From contig CM077167.1 in NCBI GenBank assembly GCA_039583875.1, forward strand, positions 152,103,010 through 152,167,009: 64,000 nt of DNA. The letters run 5' to 3'. Made by a program: the position numbers and the translations under genes. The notes under the pieces are model-generated. The model searched no databases. It saw only the letters and a program-made list of their open reading frames with translations, and was not told where the DNA came from. Origin of the DNA: Platanthera guangdongensis (lineage: Eukaryota; Streptophyta; Magnoliopsida; Asparagales; Orchidaceae). This document shows positions 48,801 to 59,509 of the stretch, piece by piece (position 1 is the stretch's first letter; every line of letters begins with the position of its first letter).

Positions 48801-49059
48801 GTGGTTGCGGGCTCTCATGCTTGACTTAGGAGAGGTTTACAACTATCCTCTTCCTATGTTCTGTGACAATAAGGCCGCGATACACATTTCCAAAAATCCG
48901 GTCTTTCATGAGAGAACAAAACACATAGAAGTCGACTGTCATTTTATTCGAGAAGAAATATTGAAGAAACAGATTTGCACTCCATTTGTCACGTCCGACA
49001 ATGAGTTGGCAGACGTCTTCACCAAGCCAGTGTCCGCTTCCTTTTTTCCACATCTGTGA
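45888..49059 (+). pseudogene. Pol of small Copia element
   Basis: ATG at 45888 (MAFSSSLSAS, context CCATGGCT). Protease WLIDSGATSHMTG (45964). Integrase zinc finger HLRLGHAP and CDACQLGKHH, core VHSDIWGP, LRSDNAKEY and QQNGVAERKNR, all catalytic residues present. RT: GCRWVFVVKF, LDVKNAFLYG and YVDDILLTGDD (48142). RNase H: YSDSSYADDKGDRKS and SSAEAEYRS, ending near 49059. One-base frame breaks near 47003 and 48262 and a stop near 47276 are the visible defects. The integrase-RT linker is Pro/Ser-rich. Confidence 0.93.
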
Positions 49060-49091
49060 CAAGCTGGGCATGATCGATATATATGCTCCAG

Positions 49092-49103
49092 CTTGAGGGG
49101 GAG
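49092..49103 (+). other. Polypurine tract
   Basis: CTTGAGGGGGAG directly before the 3' LTR. Confidence 0.92.
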
Positions 49104-49484
49104 TGTTGAAGTTGGTGACCGGGCGGTCTGGCGGTTTGTCTTGGCGGGTTGAAGACCGCGCGGTCTGGCGGTTTGTCTCAGCCGGCTTGGAGGCCGGGCG
49201 GTCTGGCGGTCTACCCTGGCGGTCTCTCTTCCTCTCTGGTGGTAGCCATGCGGTTAGCCCTGCTATCTAACCGCGCGGCTTGTGCGGTTTGTTTTGTACA
49301 GTCCGCTTGTCCTGTAAATTTTAGTCTCACATCTCTTATTTGTATTCTCTCATCTCTCCTCCATTCTATATAAAGGAGGGCATACCTTTGTAATAGATAC
49401 CTTTTTTGGATAATAAAATTTCAATTATTCAAAAGTTTATTCGCTTGTTCTCTACTTTTCGCTTCTTGTCTCTACTTTCTAACA
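49104..49484 (+). repeat. 3' LTR of small Copia element (381 bp)
   Basis: Differs from the 5' LTR by a few changes (for example GGAGGCCGGGCGG against GGAGGCGTGCGG, AGCCATGCGG against AGCCGTGGGCGG). Palindrome GACCGCGCGGTC at 49154-49165. Confidence 0.97.
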
Positions 49485-50747
49485 ACACAAAAGAGATGTG
49501 TCGACACTTAGAAGAATACAGTTTAAAGAATGAAGAACAAGTACTTGTATCGACACTCAATTTCAGTGTCGACACATGCAGAAGAATCTGTGTCGAGACA
49601 TACAAGGAGTTGTGGTCGACACCTTGTAGACTTGTGTCAACACTTACACAGCATGTGTCGACACTTGGTCTATAAGTGTCGACACTTAAAAACAGAAAGT
49701 CTCGACACTATCTGACAGTTAGAGAATTTCAAGAAGTGACTGGTTGATATGACAGCTGCCGATCCAGCCAGTCTACAACAACTGTCAGGGAAGTCAGAAG
49801 TCTGTTATGAACCGGACCAGCCGGTTACCATGAAGAATGTCTATAAATAGGCACCCACAGTTTACAGAAACTGTTGTTGTTGTTGTTAAAGCTATTTGAA
49901 GTAATTGATCAGATTATTCAAGTAATCAGAAAAGTGGTACACAGAGTATCAACACAAGAAGATCTGGCTGTCCAACTGCAGATCTAAGAAGTTGGAGAGA
50001 GAGAGCTCCAATCAAGAATTCAGTCTTTGGAACTAGGCTGAGAAGAAGGATTCAGAGGCATCTGGATCTTAAGAAGCAGAGGTCAAGGAACAACTGCAGA
50101 GGATTCAGACTTATTTAGTTCTACTCAAGAAGCTTTGAAGGAAGCTAAGTCAGTTTGAATCTATCTGAGTTCTTCCAAGAACTCAGCAAGAAACTCACAA
50201 CTCCTCTCTTATTTTCTGAGTTGTTGAGTTATTTGTTGCAATACTATTTTATCTTGTAGGATCTTTGGATCTGAGTGCATTGTAAGCCTAAATTTATAAA
50301 GGCTGAGGGTAGGGCTTGAGAGCCTGAGTGTAGGAGTTGAAGAACTCTGAGTGTAGGCCTTGATTGGCTGAGTGTAGGCCTGGGTGGCTGAGTGTAGGCC
50401 TTTGTGGCTGAGTGTAGGCTTTGGAGAAAGCTGAGGTGTAAGGCTTTGGGCCTGAGGTGTAGGAACCTATTTGGGTTCTGAGACAGTTGAGAAGTTTGGC
50501 CGAATCTAGTACACTGCTAGATAGGCGAAGGGGGAGAGTGGATGTACCCAAAGATTGGGGAACCACTATAAAACCTTGTGTATGCTGTGCTGTGAATGTG
50601 CTGTGACTGTGTATGCTGTGATTATTGCTGTGCAAAAGTAAAGTAGATTTTGTGATAGTACTGTTTGCTGCCATTAAAGAGTAAAAAGGATTAGGTCACC
50701 TATTCACCCCCCCCCCCCCTCTAGGTGTTTAGGTACCATATCTTTCA

Positions 50748-51840
50748 CAACTATCACACCAACTCACAAAGGTTTGCATATCTTTGAAAAGGTTAGGCAA
50801 ATAGAAGCCCGCACAAAGTACCTTATGAGCGGTCCGATTCGCCTGAAAGTGACCTCCCGTCGGACCTTCATGAATATGTTTTAAAATTTGTTGACCTTCT
50901 TCCCGGGTAACACACCTTCGTACCACTTTGTCTGCGCAGACTCGGAAGAGAAATGGATCCTCCCAAAAATAATACTTCAAATTAGAAAAGGATTTCTTCT
51001 TTTGCTGAAGTGAGAATTCTTTCAGAAGGACACGGGCCACGAGATAATTGGCCAAGTCGGCAAACCACTGCGTAAAAGAAGAGAGATTAAAGAGTTTTTC
51101 ATCCGGGAAAGAGTCATTAAGAAAATTTTCATCTAACGTTTCGCCTCTGGGGTTCTTTAGTTTATAAAGATGGTCTGCCGCTAAATTTTCGGCTCCTTTC
51201 TTATCCTGGATTTCTAAGTCGAATTCTTGATGGAGAAGAATCCAGCGAATAAGGCGCGGATTGGCATCCGGTTTAGAAAGGAGATACCTTAAAGCAGAAT
51301 GATCGGTAAAGATGATGATTTTAGAAAGAGCAATATATGGTCGGAATTTATCAAAAGCAAAAATTACGGCTAAGAGTTCCTTCCCCATTGCGGTGTAATT
51401 TTCTTGAGCAGAAGTTAGAGTTTTACTCGCATAGTAGATCGGATGAAAGTTCTTAGCCATTCGTTTTCCTAGAACTGCACCGACCGCATAACTACTCGCA
51501 TCACACATTATTTCGAACGATAAATCCCAGATTGGAGTAATCATAATCAGAGCATTTATAAGTTTAGATTTAATTAATTCAAACGCAGCTCGAAAAGAAC
51601 CGTCAAAAACAAAGGGAGTTTCTTTCTCGAGAAGGTTGGTGAGAGGCTTAGTAATTTTTGAAAAGTCTTTAATAAATCGTCGGTAAAAACCCACGTGCCC
51701 TAGAAAAATTCTATTTGCTTTGATATTTGTAGGTGGCGGTAGCTTTTCAATTACTTTAATTTTTGCCCCGAACACTTCATTTCTTTTAGCAGAAATCTTG
51801 TGGCCAAGGACTAAGCCTTCGTGCACCATAAAGTGACACT
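50748..51840 (-). pseudogene. RT thumb, RNase H and integrase zinc finger of Athila-type pol
   Basis: One open frame of 366 residues on the minus strand. RT end (GLVLGHKISAKRNEV, FLGHVGFYRRFIKDF), RNase H ([42 protein letters not shown]), then the start of the integrase zinc finger ([14 protein letters not shown]) up to the solo LTR. The usual TEKE of RNase H reads MGKE, so the active-site Glu may be lost. The solo LTR interrupts the zinc finger at its last Cys. Confidence 0.9.
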
Positions 51841-52330
51841 TCTCTCAATTTAAAACTAAGTTCGTTTCTCCGTAGCATTGTAAAACGTTTCCCAATTTTA
51901 CAAAAAAAATCAAAAGAGACGCCAAAAACCAAAAATCGTCCTTAAAAACCTCCATAATACTTTCTACGTAATTAACGAAAATAATGAGCATACATCGCTG
52001 AAATGTAGCTGGCGCATTACATAACCCGAAAGGCATTCTACGATAAGTGAAGGTCTCGAAGGGGCAAGTGAATGTTGTCTTCTCTTGGTCCTTGGGTGCG
52101 ATAGAGATTTGGAAATATCCCGAGAGACCATCGAGAAAACAATAAAAACTATGCCCGGAGAGCATTCTAATATTTGATCGATAAAGGGAAGGGGGGAATG
52201 GTATTTGCGGGTGACATCATTTAACTTGTGATAATCGATACACATCCATCACCCCGTCACTGTTCTCGTCGGTATTAGATCATTATTTTTGTTTAAAACT
52301 ATCGTGATCAATCTTTCTTCGACACTACTT
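51841..52330 (-). pseudogene. RT palm of Athila-type pol
   Basis: Minus strand CIDYHKLNDVTRKYH (52245), then after a frame change FLDGLSGYFQISIAPKDQEK and MPFGLCNAPATFQRC. The catalytic motif, F-x-D-D in relatives, reads FKDDFW at about 51945, keeping both Asp. Broken by frameshifts at about 52165 and 51845. Confidence 0.88.
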
Positions 52331-52751
52331 GGACCAGACTCACCCACTTACTATCTGAGATAAGATAAGTTTTCCCCGCATCTAATAATTTCAAAATCTC
52401 TCACTTTACGACCTCCTTCATGTTTGGATTAAGACGACATTGAGGTTGGACTACTCTCTTAGAATTTTCTTCCAAAAACATTTTATGTGCAAAAGGAGGG
52501 GCTTAAGCCAGAAATATCGAATATTTGTCATGCTATAGCTCGGTGATGCCATCGTAGAACTTTGATCAATTGATCGTTTTCGGATTGAGAAAGAAAGGCC
52601 GAGACTATAACGGGCAACTTAGAATTTTTTTTTTGAGAGAAGCATATTTTAGATGTCCGGGGAGCGGTTTCAATTCAACAGTAGGTGGTTCGTCATAAGA
52701 ATTTTTCAAATCCTTTTCATTTTCAAAAGTAAGAGTTTCAAAAATTTTCTT
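52331..52751 (-). pseudogene. Degraded protease-RT linker
   Basis: Traces of the RT N-terminal region (SDSKWVSLVQ at about 52345) in broken frames. No longer open stretch. Confidence 0.5.
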
Positions 52752-53310
52752 CTAAGAAATAAAATCATTTTCAACATTAGTTTGCACGGACATGGTCGTG
52801 TCTAAAATAAATTCGGGAAAAATTTCAGAAAAACATGGAGATATTTCAGAAAAAAGATGAAGAAAATTCATTTCTCGAAATATTAGAAAGAGAAAAAAAG
52901 AGTCTTCATTTAAAACATCTAGAAAAAAACATGAGTCATCATTTGATAAAGAGTATTTCATTGATTGGTTAATTTCAAATGTGACCTCATAGTTTCCTAC
53001 TTGGAGCATCAATTTCTCATTGCTTTCATCTATTACAGTATGTGAGGTTTCTTGGAAGGGGCGACCGAGGATTAGTACCTTACCCAACATCCTCTTTGAT
53101 ATCTAGAATGACAAAATCTACCGGGAAGATAAATTTGTCAACCTTCACTAACACATCTTCAACAATTCCTAACAGATACTTAATCGACCGATCAGCTAAT
53201 TGTATGCTCATCCGAGTTGGGTTGAGAATACCAAATTCTAATTTCTTAAACAAGGAGACAGGCATCAAATTGATGCTCGCTCCTAAATCTGCTAACGCAT
53301 GTTTCACAAA
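52752..53310 (-). pseudogene. Aspartic protease of Athila-type element
   Basis: Minus strand ALADLGASINLMP (active-site D-L-G-A-S type) at about 53295, NPTRMSIQLADRSIKY, KFIFPVDFVILD, then after a frame break LILGRPF (53075). The same layout is present in the element at the right end of the window. The downstream Phe-rich stretch is linker. Confidence 0.88.
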
Positions 53311-53445
53311 AAAATCTCCAAAAACGCAAAGGATCGAAAAGCTACCTGGATCGTTAATTTTTTTAGGTAAATTATTAGTGACGACTATCGAGTATTCCTC
53401 ATTTAACGTGACATGCGAGAGGTTTTCTAATTTTTTTGTTTGTTA

Positions 53446-55144
53446 GGAGATCCTTCAAGTATTTAGCATACTTGGGCATTTGCGAGATGGCTTCAAGAAG
53501 TGGTAAATTAATGTGAATTTGTTTGAACTTTTAAAGAAAGCAACTATATTGATCATCTAACGTACTTTTTGAAAGTTGAGAGGTGTAAGGAGGAGAAATA
53601 GAATACTTTAAAATCGTGGAGGTTTTTTTTCAAAATATCATTGAAATGACATTAACATTTTAAATGGGCGGGTTTTCTAAAATAGGAGTGACATTCACCT
53701 CGGGCTCTTCCATTATAGTTGGACCGACAATTTCTTTCCCACACCGAAGAGAAATCGCTTTCGCGTGCTCTTTCTGATTGGGCTCGACATTTGAAGGAAG
53801 AGTCTCAGGTGGCCTCTCGGAAATAATTTTGTCAAGTTACCCGACCGTATTCTCTATTTTTTGACCATGCCCGATAGATTTCTAATTATCGCTTCATTAG
53901 AAGTAATGTATTTTGAAAACATATCCTCTAGAGAGTGAGGCTTTTGAAAATTCTGATTATTTTGCGAAGGAGGTGGTGGTGTAGAATCGTGTGGTGGTGG
54001 TGTTGGTCGCATCGCATTAGAGTAATTACTCCCAGAAAAGTTCGGATGGTTACACCATCCAAGATGATAAAAGTTTGAATTATTACTAAAACCCAAAGGA
54101 GAAGAAAAGGCAGAAACCTTATTTGGAGTAGGCCTGGGTATGTTCCCTAGATAATCAACTTGCTTGGCGGTAGCATTCGCAGTTTCCCATACCTGAGGGG
54201 GGGAGGCAGTAGACATCTCTGTCATCTTCTTGTTCAGTATCTCTACATGCAACGCCAGCTAGGACACCGTGTCAACTTCGTACATACCTGCAACCTTGTT
54301 AGGGTGGGACATAGGCACATTCTAATGATAGGTGTTTACAGCCATATCTTCAAAAAGCTCAAGAGCTTACTCCGAAGTTTTGCGGTTCAAAGAACAATTG
54401 GATGCAACATCTATCATTTACTTTGTCGTTTGATTTAGCCCATTATAGAATGTATGAACCTGTTACCATACAGGTAGAGCATGACGAGGGCATCTTCCTA
54501 AGAGTTCCTTATACCTCTCCCAAGTGTCATAGAGGGTTTTGGAATCGATTTGGCTATATGAAGAAATGTCATTTCTAGGCTTAGCCGTCTTAGCGGGAGG
54601 AAAATACTTAGCTAAAAATTTCTCCATTAACTATTCCCGAGTAATAATTGATCCTCTTGGGAGAGAAGTCAACCATTGCTTGTCTTTTGTTCTTAAAGAA
54701 AAAGGAAAGATTCTTAGCCTTATAACATCATCCGTAACACCGTTTATCTTAAACGTATCACAGATTTCTAAAAACTAGCAATTTCTGCATTCGGATCTTC
54801 ATATTTCATTCCGTCGAATTGGATGTATTGTTGCACCATTGAAATGATGCTAGGCTTCAACTCAAAATTATTGTTTGCCACGGGGGTTGAACAATGCTTG
54901 AATATGTCCCTTCCAAGTTAGGCTGAGCATAATGATACATGGTACATTGCTCGGCCGCATTTGGGTCAAGGTAGGCCAGTTGGCCATCATTTTCATTCAA
55001 ATTCGTGGTTGAAAAATTAACATCCCCTACGGACTCCACAACTGAATCAGTTAGAATTAGACGGTCGTATCGTTGTTCGCGTTGAAAGGTGCGTTCGATC
55101 TTTGGATCCAAATCAAGTATATTCGATGGATTCCGTCGGGTCAT
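53446..55144 (-). pseudogene. Gag of Athila-type element
   Basis: ATG at 55144 (MTRRNPSNIL). The first 95 residues are open, and the capsid-like part (54850-54270) is in broken frames. 54252-53854 is open with GWCNHPNFSGSNYSN and KPHSLEDMFSKY, matching the C-terminal gag of the element at 61277. 53446-53853 is degraded. Confidence 0.85.
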
Positions 55145-55318
55145 GCACTAGGGAAAAGAGAAAGAGATAGAAAAACTAGAAAAAGAGAGCTTACTCTCTC
55201 TTTTTTAAAAAATTTAATTTTTTTTAGAAAAGGGGGGCGAAGAAAGGTGTTAAAAGTAATAGATTCATGATTTCAAAATATCAACGTAAAGTTGTCCCCG
55301 ACAACGACGCCAATAACT
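55145..55318 (-). other. Leader and tRNA primer site
   Basis: Minus strand TTGGCGTCGTTGTCGGGGA (55295-55313), six bases after the LTR, is a variant of TGGCGCCGTTGCCGGGGA found at 61135. The leader of about 150 bases is purine-rich. Confidence 0.88.
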
Positions 55319-56899
55319 TGGTGTATACAAATCGTTACAAAAACAATCCGTACTAACAATCCAATGAAGGCAAGTATATCGATCGAATTGTAGCACGGGG
55401 CACAAGTATCACATTTAGATCCGTTAACCGTTGAGTACTTATACTCACAAGAATTGCTATTATCTTATCGAAGGCTTTAGGGTTTGATTACTAAATTAAA
55501 AAAAAAGGAAATTACTTGCAACTATTAAGAAAGACTACTACTAGTGATTAAAAAGAGGGTTGAACGATGGTTAAGGTATAGTACTCGATCATGAATCACC
55601 TCGATTTAAGTTAATCAAAGATACGATAACAAACTAAAACTTAATAAGGTAAAGCTCCTTGACCATGGGGGTTCCCAAAGCTTGAACACGCTTCTCTCGA
55701 AGACGTGCCCAACTGAGGTTAGGAAATTAGACCGGACTCTCATCTTTATTTGAATACCTAATACTCGTTTTAAGTAATGAACTCCGCTATTAGATTTCCC
55801 TCCAATACGGGAGATTTATGTCATCCTTTCTCGGGGGGGTGCGTGCAAATCTCTTTGCTCTTGAGTGTTCGCTTAAAACTATGAGCCTCTCGGCTTGCTA
55901 AGAGTGAAAACCATAGATGGATATTATAGATATATGATATAATTCCAAATGCGATATTATGAGAGTAAATCGAAGGCCTAAACCTCAAAAAGAGAAAGTA
56001 CCTTAAAACATCATAACTTTATCGACTAAACCTCAGATCATCAAGACCGAGCATTAGGATGATTTAAGTACTCATGAGGAAGCAGGAAATAAAAATCATA
56101 TTAAGAATATGCATAATAAGAAAGAGAGAGAGAAATGGAATAACAAACTATTTTATTTTTTATTGGAAAGAAGCTACCGAAAGGACCAAAGGACATTACA
56201 AAGAGAGTTTCCAAAAAAGATTACAAATATGATAAACAAGATTACAAGAATGCTAAGAAATGAAAACATTAAGTTATAATATTCTAAAAATAAACTCTCA
56301 ACATCTCTCTACAAGGCTTTCTTTTGGTCCCAGAACACTTGGAGCTTGTGACGATTTTTAGAAATTTTTCGGGAAGTACACGCCCCTTACATGCCCAGAT
56401 CGGGCGTGTACCCGGGGCGTGTAATACTTGTTTGACTTTGGCTTGTTGAAATTATATAGACTGGATGTGACTGGCGCGGCGGTTGGGTTACATTCCTAGA
56501 TGACACACCTGTATAGGAGGGCGTGTCAGATACGGCGTGACAGTTGGGTAGGAAAAAGTCGTGCTACGGTGATTTTTCGGGACTTGGAGGGACACTCCCA
56601 GAGACACGCCCGTGGTGTTGGTACACGGGCATGATCGAGGGCGTGTAGGCTGAATTTTCCTAAATTTTGACTTCAGACCGTACCTTCATTCCACTTGGGT
56701 TACACGTCCTAAGTACACGCCCTGGGAGGGTGTGACCAGGGGGTGTTTAACAGGAGAAAACTCAAAAACTTGAAAAACAAAAAATAAACTAAGTTTGAAT
56801 AATAATTGAGAAAAGAAACTAAAAAAAACAAAAGATAGAATATTTAAATGAGAATATACATTTTTTCCCTAATAAACTAAGCTAAAATATGGTTCATCA
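55319..56899 (-). repeat. 5' LTR of nested Athila-type element (1.58 kb)
   Basis: Minus-strand start TGATGAACC at 56899, end ATACACCA at 55319. Holds the inverted CACGCCC/GGGCGTG array (about 56375-56740). The TATA position of the 3' LTR reads CTAAAAATCG here, so the core promoter looks damaged. Confidence 0.93.
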
Positions 56900-56904
56900 T
56901 CCAT
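56900..56904. repeat. Target site duplication TCCAT (right)
   Basis: Exact partner of 26493-26497. Confidence 0.92.
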
Positions 56905-56998
56905 CCTACGTTTATCTTTATCCCTCGTAGAATATAATGAATATGTAAAGCACGGAGAAATGATACTTGATTTGGATACTTAGTTGGCAGAATACTTG
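56905..56998. other. Short flanking DNA
   Basis: 94 bases between the Athila-type element and the next Copia LTR. Continuous with the DNA left of 26493 before the insertion. Nothing recognisable. Confidence 0.6.
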
Positions 56999-58794
56999 TG
57001 TTGGGTATTGCATCCACAATAGCCCAAATTTGTATGAAGTCACCCTTAAAATAAGATGAATTAAGTTTGTATTTGATGCTCCATTTGTTAAGTGTTTACA
57101 TGATTTAATTTGTAATTGTAGACCAATGTCAGTCTACAATGAGTCTCCAAACACAGGACCATACAATGTAATCCCTCATTATATGATTCATGGTGTTGAC
57201 TCATGTGTAGCCTCTCTATTGGGACACACTTCCTTTTCAAGCACTAAGCACAAGAGAAAATATGGATGTTGATTTTAATGAAGAATGATGACTTTCAGTT
57301 TTTTAGAAAAAGTCTAAGTCTTTTTCTCGAGTACTATATTTGTAATCGAGAAGGACTGATGATATTTCTCGAGTAAGACTTGTCTTCATTTCGAGTGGCA
57401 TAAGTTGTTCTCGAGAAAGCTTCTTGTTGTTCTCGAGAAGGGCTTTTGTTCTCGAGTAATATATGATATTTCTTCTCGGTATGCTTCTTTTCCAGATAAA
57501 TATTTTTCTAAGTCTTTTTCTCGAGAAGACCAATATTATTCTCGAGAAGACTATCTTTTGTTCTCGAGATGCAGAAGCTATTTCTCGAGAACCAGAGTAT
57601 TTTTCTCGAGAGGTAGCTATTTGTTCTCGAGATGATTATTTGTTCTCAAGAACAAAACATCATTTTTCTCGAGTACTTCTGTCATTCTTGAGAGGGTTGA
57701 TTTCCACCTCCACATATATTTTTAAGTAATTTTCCTCGAGACAGCCTTTTGTTCTCGAGTAGAAAATGTTTCTTCTCGAGAACAATAAACTATTTTTCTC
57801 GAGTACTTTCCTTCATTCTCGATAATGTTGTTTTCTCCCTCCACACTCTTTTTCTCTAAGTCTTTTCCTCGATAACTTCTTTATTGTTCTCGCGAACAGA
57901 ATTCATTTGTTCTCGAGTAAAAATCTTCTTCTTGATAACACATGGTTTGTTTTTCTGAAAATTTCTAAGTCTAGACAGATGTGTATTCAAACATCATTAG
58001 TGCGTGATTCGTCCACGTGGTTGTCATAAATGATGATTATGACCATTAGGCAAGTCCTATATAAAGTCTTCTCATTTTCGACCAACCCAAAGAAAGAAGA
58101 AATAAGAATAATTACAAGCCGCCACAAGAAGTAATTCCAAGAATTCTGAATCCGACATTTCTTTCCAAATCGAGAGTCGCCAATCTTCTTCCTCATCGCC
58201 AAAGAGCTTTCGATCCAGATTGATTCAGAGAAGTTGATTCACAGATCAAGACTCTTTTCAAACGACAGATCTTCTACTTGATTGTGTGAGTTCAAAAAAT
58301 TTCAGATCCAGAGATATTGCTGATTCTTCTTCAATAATTTCTAATAAAGCCACAAAATTCAAAAGAAGAAGAACAGGCAGAAGCATTTCAGATCTGAGAT
58401 CAAATCAATGTTTGTATTTATTATTTTATTCTATTCTTGTAGGTGATCTTTCTACGAGTTGTAGGAGTTGTATTCTCTGAGTTCTTGTAGGAAGTTTTAT
58501 CTTCCGAGTGTAGATGCAGTTTTCGGATCGAGTTGTCTAAACGTTGTTCTAAGGTGTAGGATTGTTATCAATCCGAGATTAGTTGAATAACCGAGTCTAG
58601 TGCTTTGCTAGATCGGTGGGTGTAAAGTGGATGTACCCAAGGTTGGGGAACCACTATACTCCTTGTTGTCGTCTGTGATTGCTTGGTTGATTTTTTGTGC
58701 ATAGATCGTTAATGTTTTTTTCCGTAAAAAATCGCACAACTCACCTATTCACCCCCTATAGGTGATTTAGGTAAGACAACTTAAAACATTTTCA
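56999..58794 (+). repeat. 5' LTR of third SIRE-type family (1.8 kb)
   Basis: TGTTGGGTATTGC start, CATTTTCA end before the primer site. Contains the TTCTCGAGAA array, TATATAAAG (58058) and the conserved module GTGGATGTACCCAAGG / TTGGGGAACCACTATA (about 58630-58662). Confidence 0.92.
57322..58066 (+). promoter_or_regulatory. U3 TTCTCGAGAA palindrome array with TATA box
   Basis: Six exact TTCTCGAGAA copies and about fifteen variants that mostly keep the CTCGAG core lie between 57322 and 57935. TATATAAAG follows at 58058-58066. Same layout as the GTGTCGACAC array of the related family. Confidence 0.7.
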
Positions 58795-58796
58795 AT

Positions 58797-58807
58797 TGGT
58801 ATCAGAG
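58797..58807 (+). other. tRNA primer binding site
   Basis: TGGTATCAGAG, two bases after the LTR end. Confidence 0.92.
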
Positions 58808-58878
58808 GTAGGTTGTTCATAAAAAGGTTAACATCTTGAACAGATCTGCCCCAAAGTTGTATTTTGAGTAATCCAAGC

Positions 58879-59509
58879 ATGGACAAGGCCAAGGATTTTG
58901 CAAAGCTTCCCCTGTGCACAAAGACTAACTATCCCATGTGGAAAGAAAGGATTAAGTTCTTTATGGAAGTTGTGGATCCAAGGATCTTCATGATTGTTGA
59001 AGAAGGTCCTTATGTTCTAATGACCATCTAAACTATTGATCCAACCAAAAAGGTTCCCAAGAAATTGATGGATCTGGATAAAGATGAGATTGTACTTGTC
59101 TCGTTGGACAAGAAAGCTAAAAATATTATAGCAAGTGCAGTCGATGATTCTATGTTGTAGAATTTGATTCACTGCCAATCATCTTAGGAAATGTCGCAGT
59201 CTCGTATCACCTTGATGGAAGGCACTGAAGAAATTAGGGATGATAGAAGATGACTATTGAATCAAAAGTATGAAGAATTCTGACAAGGCCCTAAGGAATC
59301 AATTGCAGATACGTTTGAAAGTTTCTTCAGAAATTTTAACGGCCTAAGAGTATATGGCCGGATATTTACAAATGGATAACTAAATGATAAGTTTCTAAGG
59401 TCCCTAACAAAGGAATGGGACAATAAAGTCTGTGCTATCAGGGAGTTTGGGAAATTGGCAGAGATTGACTCTCAGAATCTCTTCGGAAAGATGATGTCAT
59501 ATGAGCTGC
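58879..59509 (+). pseudogene. Gag N-terminal part of third SIRE-type family
   Basis: ATG at 58879 (MDKAKDFAKLPLC). Capsid-like sequence in one frame (NYPMWKERIKFFMEV, DKDEIVLVSLDKKAKNII, NDKFLRSLTKEWDNKVCAI) interrupted by about seven in-frame stops. Several match Gln, Arg or other codons of the relative at 30678. Ends in MSYELL where the next LTR starts. Confidence 0.88.

Larger units (their letters stand above)
44795..49484 (+). mobile_element. Small young Copia element without gag
   Basis: LTRs 44795-45176 and 49104-49484 differ at only a few sites. TSD ACACA (44790-44794, 49485-49489). Primer site, pol and polypurine tract are present, but gag is not. The target is a GTGTCGACAC palindrome of the solo LTR. 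GC content and codon use are higher than in the neighbours. I did not assign the Copia lineage with confidence. Confidence 0.97.
43991..50747 (+). repeat. Solo LTR of the young SIRE family, interrupted
   Basis: Starts TGTTGGGTACATTGG (43991), ends ATCTTTCA (50747), flanked by CAACT on both sides (43986-43990, 50748-50752). The left part (43991-44794) and right part (from 49490) together make about 2.06 kb and match the LTR at 28453-30561 with clear differences, including a lost palindrome block. No internal region remains, so it is a solo LTR formed by LTR-LTR recombination. The Copia element at 44795-49484 inserted into it later. It splits the integrase zinc finger of the host Athila-type element. 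Confidence 0.95.
26498..56899 (-). mobile_element. Athila-type Ty3/Gypsy element with nested insertions
   Basis: Outer LTRs 55319-56899 (5') and 26498-28072 (3'), TG..CA ends, perfect TSD TCCAT. Primer site at 55295-55313 and polypurine tract at 28073-28087. Order on the minus strand: gag, protease, RT, RNase H, integrase. After subtracting the insertions at 28453-41623 and 43991-50747 the element is about 10.5 kb. The LTRs differ at roughly one base in ten over their first 120 bases by eye, and every coding domain is broken, so it is an old copy. The two inserts must be younger. Confidence 0.95.
56999..59509 (+). mobile_element. Third SIRE-type Copia family, 5' end only
   Basis: 5' LTR, primer site and the first 630 bases of a decayed gag, then cut by the Athila-type LTR at 59510. 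The rest should lie beyond the window. Presumed left TSD ACTTG (56994-56998) cannot be checked. Confidence 0.9.

Noticed and set aside
43991..50747. Full-length Copia element bounded by the two SIRE-family LTR parts
   Set aside because: The two parts are the left and right portions of one LTR, not two LTRs. The inside is a different Copia with its own LTRs and TSD. Solo LTR is the better reading.
57322..57935. Heat-shock elements in the TTCTCGAGAA array
   Set aside because: Heat-shock elements need TTC-nn-GAA spacing. Here the half sites are four bases apart.
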